Positions 60,123 through 64,000 of a stretch of 64,000 nt of DNA are shown piece by piece. The stretch covers positions 2,294,001 to 2,358,000 of the forward strand of contig JAALGY010000057.1 of the NCBI GenBank assembly GCA_032358165.1. The letters are read 5' to 3'. How positions within the stretch are numbered: position 1 is the stretch's first letter; each line of letters starts with the position of its first letter. Below the pieces are notes generated by a model. The model was not told the DNA's origin, searched no databases, and saw only the letters and a program-made list of their open reading frames with translations. Position numbers and translations under genes: made by a program. This stretch comes from Diplosphaera chodatii (lineage: Eukaryota > Chlorophyta > Trebouxiophyceae > Prasiolales > Stichococcaceae).

Positions 60123-61561
60123 ATGATGGGGCTACGCAGCATCTCGACGCTGCTGGTCGTGCTGCTGGGCTTCGTGACAGCCTCAAGCTGCGAGGTGCAG
60201 ACAGTCGAGCTGGATGCGCTCAGCTGTGTCAGCGTCAGCCACACACTGGTCGCGAACAGCAACTACGACATCATATTTGACAATGTGACGGGGCCGGACC
60301 AGGGTCTGCTGTGCACGCAGTCCGACATCCTGTGAGCGCTGCCCGTTTGACCACCTGACTGCATTGTATAGATTGCGAACAGACTCTTCCAATGACATGC
60401 CCAGCGACCGCTGCGCCACCAATTTGCTTGAATTGAAACACTGCATACATGCCGCAGGGCTAGTACAAGGCTGCTCACGAGGAAGAGCTGCTTCGACGCC
60501 GGCACCTCCTCTGATGGCGGCACCGTGGAGTGCGAGCGATACTACAGCAACGACGAGGAGGGCTGCACGGCGGACAGCAACGCTCAGGCTGCTGGCAACT
60601 CCTCCAGCCTGGCTCCGCTGGCTGACGACACGCAGTATGACGACAGCGTGACGTGGGCGTCCGGGCTGAGCTGCAGCAAGGGACCAGGTGCCTTCGTGAC
60701 TTTAGCTGCTGTAGGCGGGTTGGCAACAGACTTGTGTAGTAGGCTTCCCTTTGACGCCTGTCAGATACTTCTGCAGGGTTCATGTATTTCTCAAACACCT
60801 GCCGCCGCGCGGTGTCCATCAGGCTGCAGGTGAGTAAGGCTGAAACAGTATACCGATGGCAATACGTTGAGACCACCCGAGCGACATAGGTCAGTAACCT
60901 ATAAGGTTGTGCCACACATCTCACACGGCGGTGCGGCTGCAGCCTACTTATCAGCAGCAGCAAGTTGAGCAGGCGACATGTCACATGCAGATCAATGAGA
61001 CCAGAACCCAGGTCCAGCTCTGCAGCACGATCGCCGACGTAGGCGAAGACGACGAGCTGACCGATGGACATCTTGCTGCGGTGAGCGTACCGTTTGTTCA
61101 CCGCATGACTTGCAGGTTGCAATGACATACGGGTTTGTGATTGTTAAGTATACGCGACGGTTTCCTCCTGGACGGTGCTCACCTCCTCTGGTAACGCCAC
61201 TGCAGGCCATCGTTGTGCCGATCCTTGTTGTGCTCCTCGTTACTTTGTTGGCGACTGCCCTTCTGGTGCGGGGAGTTCATCCTGTCTATTGCCACCACCG
61301 ACGCTGCCTAAGCAGAGCAAGCTTTCTGCCGTATGTCTGTTGAGTGACACACCCACACGCACCTGTCTCGGTGAAACCCCTCATGAAACTTCGCAGATGC
61401 GAAGGAAGCGTCTGGCGGAGGGTGCGACAGGAAGCAGGGAAACAGCAGCTCCTGCGGCAGCTGCTCCTGCAGCGGCAACCGCTGGTCCTGTCAGGGGCGC
61501 TCCGGAAGCGCACATACAACCCGATGCAGGAGCATCAGCACAAGCGGACAGCAAAGTCTGA
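60123..61561 (+). CDS. Single-pass type I membrane protein with Cys-containing ectodomain, family unknown
   Basis: Six exons (60123-60331, 60470-60687, 60777-60829, 60991-61080, 61206-61265, 61397-61561) give 264 residues. The first exon has a signal peptide (STLLVVLLGFVTASSCE). The ectodomain of about 170 residues holds eight or so cysteines (for example LSCVSVSH, LLCTQSD, KSCFDAG, VECERYY, EEGCTAD, LSCSKGPG, NTCRRAVSI, LCSTIADVG) and an NVT and an NSS sequon that could be N-glycosylated. One exon of exactly 60 bases encodes a membrane helix (AIVVPILVVLLVTLLATALL). A basic stop-transfer start (MRRKR) and an Ala/Pro-rich cytosolic tail follow. I do not recognise the domain. The start has two adjacent ATG codons. 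Confidence 0.72.
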
Positions 61562-61762
61562 GGTTGAACGCACGCAAGCAGGCATATTGTGCGGGTGTGT
61601 TGCGCCGCACAGCTGCTCTCAGCGATGAGCAGTAACGTCTGTTCGCCGGTGGCAACCAAGTGGTAGAATTCCGAGAATCTAAAGAGCTTTATGTTCAACA
61701 GCCGTCACCGCATTGGTTTGTGTGGGAATGTGCAAAATGAGCGAGTCAATGAAGCCTCATGC
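61562..61762. other. Intergenic sequence with likely Pol III terminator of the tRNA gene
   Basis: On the minus strand a T4 run (plus-strand AAAA at 61734-61737) lies about 25 bases beyond the tRNA 3' end and may stop RNA polymerase III. Confidence 0.45.
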
Positions 61763-61835
61763 TTTCAGAGCCTGGGTTCGAACCAGGGACCTGTGGGTTA
61801 TGGGCCCACCACGCTAGCCGCTGCGCCACTCTGAA
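61763..61835 (-). tRNA. trnM-CAU: tRNA-Met (anticodon CAT), initiator-like
   Basis: The minus strand folds into a full cloverleaf. The acceptor stem TTCAGAG pairs with CTCTGAA and is followed by discriminator A. The D arm starts GGCGCAGCGG; the anticodon stem GTGGG/CCCAC encloses the loop CCCATAA with anticodon CAT; the T arm CCTGG/CCAGG has a TTCGAAC-type loop. The three G:C pairs below the loop and C at position 33 match plant cytosolic initiator tRNA-Met. The T-loop and the T1:A72 pair are not what eukaryotic initiators usually carry. There is no intron and no encoded CCA. Internal A box (TGGCGCAGCGG) and B box (GGTTCGAACC) are present. Confidence 0.94.
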
Positions 61836-62532
61836 CAGTTCGATAGAACCATTTCCCGTCAAGTTGCTGAGATGTGTTCTGCGGTGGCTTTTCTGCAAAA
61901 TAAAATGTATGCAAGCCGTTATTCATTTATTTGGCGGTTCTAGGGTTTGGTGATGCCGTGGGCCCTTCTTGCAGACGCTGATGTGGTTTGTGTGTGCCGG
62001 ACGGGTGCTTCAGCTGATGTCATGGGTTTTGATGTATGCAGGGCGGCTGCCTGTCACTGAATATCGCTGTGTGCTTGTCACCATGTGGGAGGCCAGCCTT
62101 CATCACTCGCATGTTGACACGGTGGTAATACGAGCTTGTAGCCAGTGGTCCTGCTGTGACATCAGGCTGCTGCACGCTGCAGTGAGGCGACCCTTCATCT
62201 TCGTCAGGCTACGTTTCCAGCCCTTTCACTCTTTAAAGCCCTCGGACAAGCCATATTGCCAGTCGTTGACTGGGAACGGTCGAAGCCCAAACCCTTTGAT
62301 AGAGCAAGGCGATAGGCAGGGGGCCTCACGCGGCGCCCCGGTCTGAGGCACAAAGTCCCGTCACATTGCCCGGTGCGCTGCAGTCCGTAAGCTGTACCAC
62401 CCACACCGGTCTGCTCTGTTCTTCTTGTGCAAACACAGCGCTGCTCACACGCTCAAGCACTCTGACGCTTGTTGTGCCGGCCTTCAAACCAGCATACCAG
62501 TGCAGCTAAAGGCTATCGCGGTTACCCCTGCA
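61836..62532. other. Intergenic region of about 700 bases
   Basis: Upstream of the tRNA and of the PPR gene, which are divergent. Short frames only; no recognised gene. Contains the promoter of the PPR gene. Confidence 0.55.
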
Positions 62533-63965
62533 ATGCACAGCGTCCACAGCAGGGTCTTGTGTGGCCCGACGCGCGGACCTGTGCCGCTGGCTGCAGCCTC
62601 AGCAGGCGGGCAGCCGGACCAGCGATCCCGGCAGCCCCAATCGCGGCCGTCTGCCGGCAGGTGAGCAGCACCGCTCACGCTTGCCTGATACGGAAGTCAA
62701 ACCAAGTATTGGGTCCGCTTAATCAGGGCACAGTCTGCACGGCATGCCTCCGGGACTGACCGTTTGCCAGCTGGTAATGGGATAGGAAGCATCTCATTTG
62801 CTGTAAACTGCAAATGTCCAACAGGGACAGGCGTCCTCTTTGTCGCACTGCGGCCCCGGCAGCTACCAGCGCGTATGAGGGCTGCAGCATCGACACCGCC
62901 CGGGATGGCAGCCTGATCTTCAGGTTCGATGGCCCGCCAGCTGAAGCGGCACGCGCGGACTCCTCTGCCGCCGCTGATCAGCACGCAGCACATGCGCCAG
63001 AGGAGCTGACAGGCCAGCCGCCAAGCGACGCTGCCGACGCGGACACCCTGCGGGCCGCGGCGCATGCAGCACTGGCGACTGGCGAGGCGGCCCCGCAGCG
63101 GCAGGACCAGCTGCTGGAGCGGCGCGACAGCCATGCACACGCAGGCAGCAGCGCAGCCCACAGCGTCAGCGACAGCAAGCGTGCTGCGACGGCCGGTCTT
63201 CCGGAGACCCCGTGCACGTGCTCGGACAGGTCAATGACAGCAGCAGTGGCGGACTCGGCGACAGCCCCAAAACAGCTGAGCCGCCTGGGCCTCGACGCCG
63301 CGAACGCCGATGCGATGGCGCTCATGGGCGCCTTCAGCGACCTTGCGAACCGAGGCGCCCTGGCAGATGCGCTCGCCGTCACCAAGGCGCTGGTGGCGGC
63401 GCAGCGCACGGACGTGCTGCACAGGTCAGCCGCCGCCCTCGATGCTGACATCGACGTCGTGATGACGCAGCAGTCATGCACTGCTGTCTTTGGTCACGAT
63501 AACGCAGAACGTATGGCAGAACGTATGGCGCCATGATGCTCAAGCCTACGTACGCAGTGCTCATGATCAGTCTGTAACCATACAGGCTGCGGCAGAAGCA
63601 CTTCTTCCGCAGCGCCCAGCGCCGAGGTGCTGTGGATGCAGCGCTGCGCTTCCTGTCCCTGCTGCCGCGCGGTGCCGCAGACGCCAGGACGTACACCATG
63701 GCGGTGTCGGTGTGCGCAACAGCGCGGGATGTGCATGCGGCTCTGCAGGTTTGTGCCGGATGTTGCGCGGCATAGGGCATGTGCAGTCCACGTGCAGAGG
63801 CTGGGTCTGCACACTATTGGTAAACCCTGCGCATGTCTCACCGTAGTACCACGGCAAAGGTCCCGGCCCACGTACCTCGTCATCCCACCAACGTGCAGGT
63901 GGCCGACATGTGGCGGTCCACAGGCCGCAAGCCCGACACCTTCCTGTACACCAACATCATCACAG
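62533..63965 (+). CDS. Pentatricopeptide repeat protein resembling the MRL1 family, 5' part (runs off the window)
   Basis: Four exons are visible (62533-62660, 62825-63424, 63586-63748, 63899-63965), 319 residues so far. The first exon is rich in Ser, Arg, Gly and Pro and free of acids until late, consistent with a plastid or mitochondrial transit peptide. The 600-base second exon is Ala-rich and low in complexity, then turns into helices (ALMGAFSDLANRGALADALA). Helical pairs with PPR spacing follow: HFFRSAQRRGAVDAALRFLS, DARTYTMAVSVCATARDVHA and ADMWRSTGRKPDTFLYTNII. The order resembles the first repeats of MRL1, which stabilises the rbcL transcript in Chlamydomonas and Arabidopsis. That link is inference from a short segment; other algal PPR proteins are possible. 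The last exon ends at a donor and the gene continues beyond the window. Confidence 0.72.
63504..63527. repeat. 12-bp perfect tandem duplication in a PPR-gene intron
   Basis: GCAGAACGTATG occurs twice in direct succession between the second and third exons. Confidence 0.9.
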
Positions 63966-64000
63966 GTCTGCTGCCGGGGCTTGGTCACATGCTTGCATAA

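Noticed and set aside
61741..61850. tRNA-derived SINE
   Set aside because: The tRNA folds cleanly with intact boxes and has no poly-A tail, 3' body or target-site duplication visible.

Overview
The window is nuclear DNA of a photosynthetic green alga. Its genes are cut into many short exons, with high-GC third positions, GTGCGC/GTGAGC-type donors and GCAG acceptors. The gene content is green-lineage: a light-harvesting chlorophyll a/b protein of the LHCB7 type, a chlorophyll b reductase (NYC1/NOL), a plastid-type pyruvate kinase, a BASS4-type envelope carrier and a PPR protein. A trebouxiophyte (Chlorella/Coccomyxa-like) is my best guess, but that is inference from exon style. I rebuilt the gene models by hand, joining exons only where splice sites, reading phase and family alignment agreed; the joined frames of all complete models close without internal stops. 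UTRs were not resolved, so coordinates run from start codon to stop codon.

Layout: the 3' part of an M16 metalloprotease (+, 81-1469); a BASS4 transporter (+, 2047-4600); an unidentified minus-strand membrane-protein gene (4705-5693); a secretory-pathway GT2/TPR-like glycosyltransferase (+, 6698-10566); chlorophyll b reductase (-, 10866-13053), head-to-head with plastid pyruvate kinase (+, 13543-17894); a SAM methyltransferase (+, 18332-20115); a flavin-containing monooxygenase (-, 20440-24053); an unidentified membrane protein (-, 25077 to at least 27118); LHCB7-like (+, 29235-31574); a 27-exon NRDE2 gene (-, 32058-40076), head-to-head with ribosomal protein eS17 (+, 40328-42048); a secreted spherulin-4-like protein (+, 42449-44372); EMC2 (-, 45095-47263); ALG1 (-, 47711-50677), head-to-head with a 31-exon P5A ATPase (+, 51179-59789); a type I membrane protein (+, 60123-61561); tRNA-Met(CAT) (-, 61763-61835); and the 5' part of a PPR protein resembling the MRL1 family (+, 62533-63965, running off the window).

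Two themes stand out. The left and middle thirds carry several likely plastid functions (carrier, chlorophyll b turnover, pyruvate kinase, LHC). Between 45 and 60 kb three endoplasmic-reticulum genes lie next to each other: EMC2 (membrane insertase), ALG1 (N-glycan assembly) and the P5A ATPase (transmembrane-segment dislocase). No mobile element, CRISPR array or viral gene was recognised. The best candidates for undescribed biology are the two orphan membrane proteins, the single-pass receptor-like protein, the Gly/Arg-rich insert in the P5A ATPase, the glycine-rich tail on eS17, and small duplications of exon 3' ends lying in the following intron. I did not find a clear multi-gene novel system.
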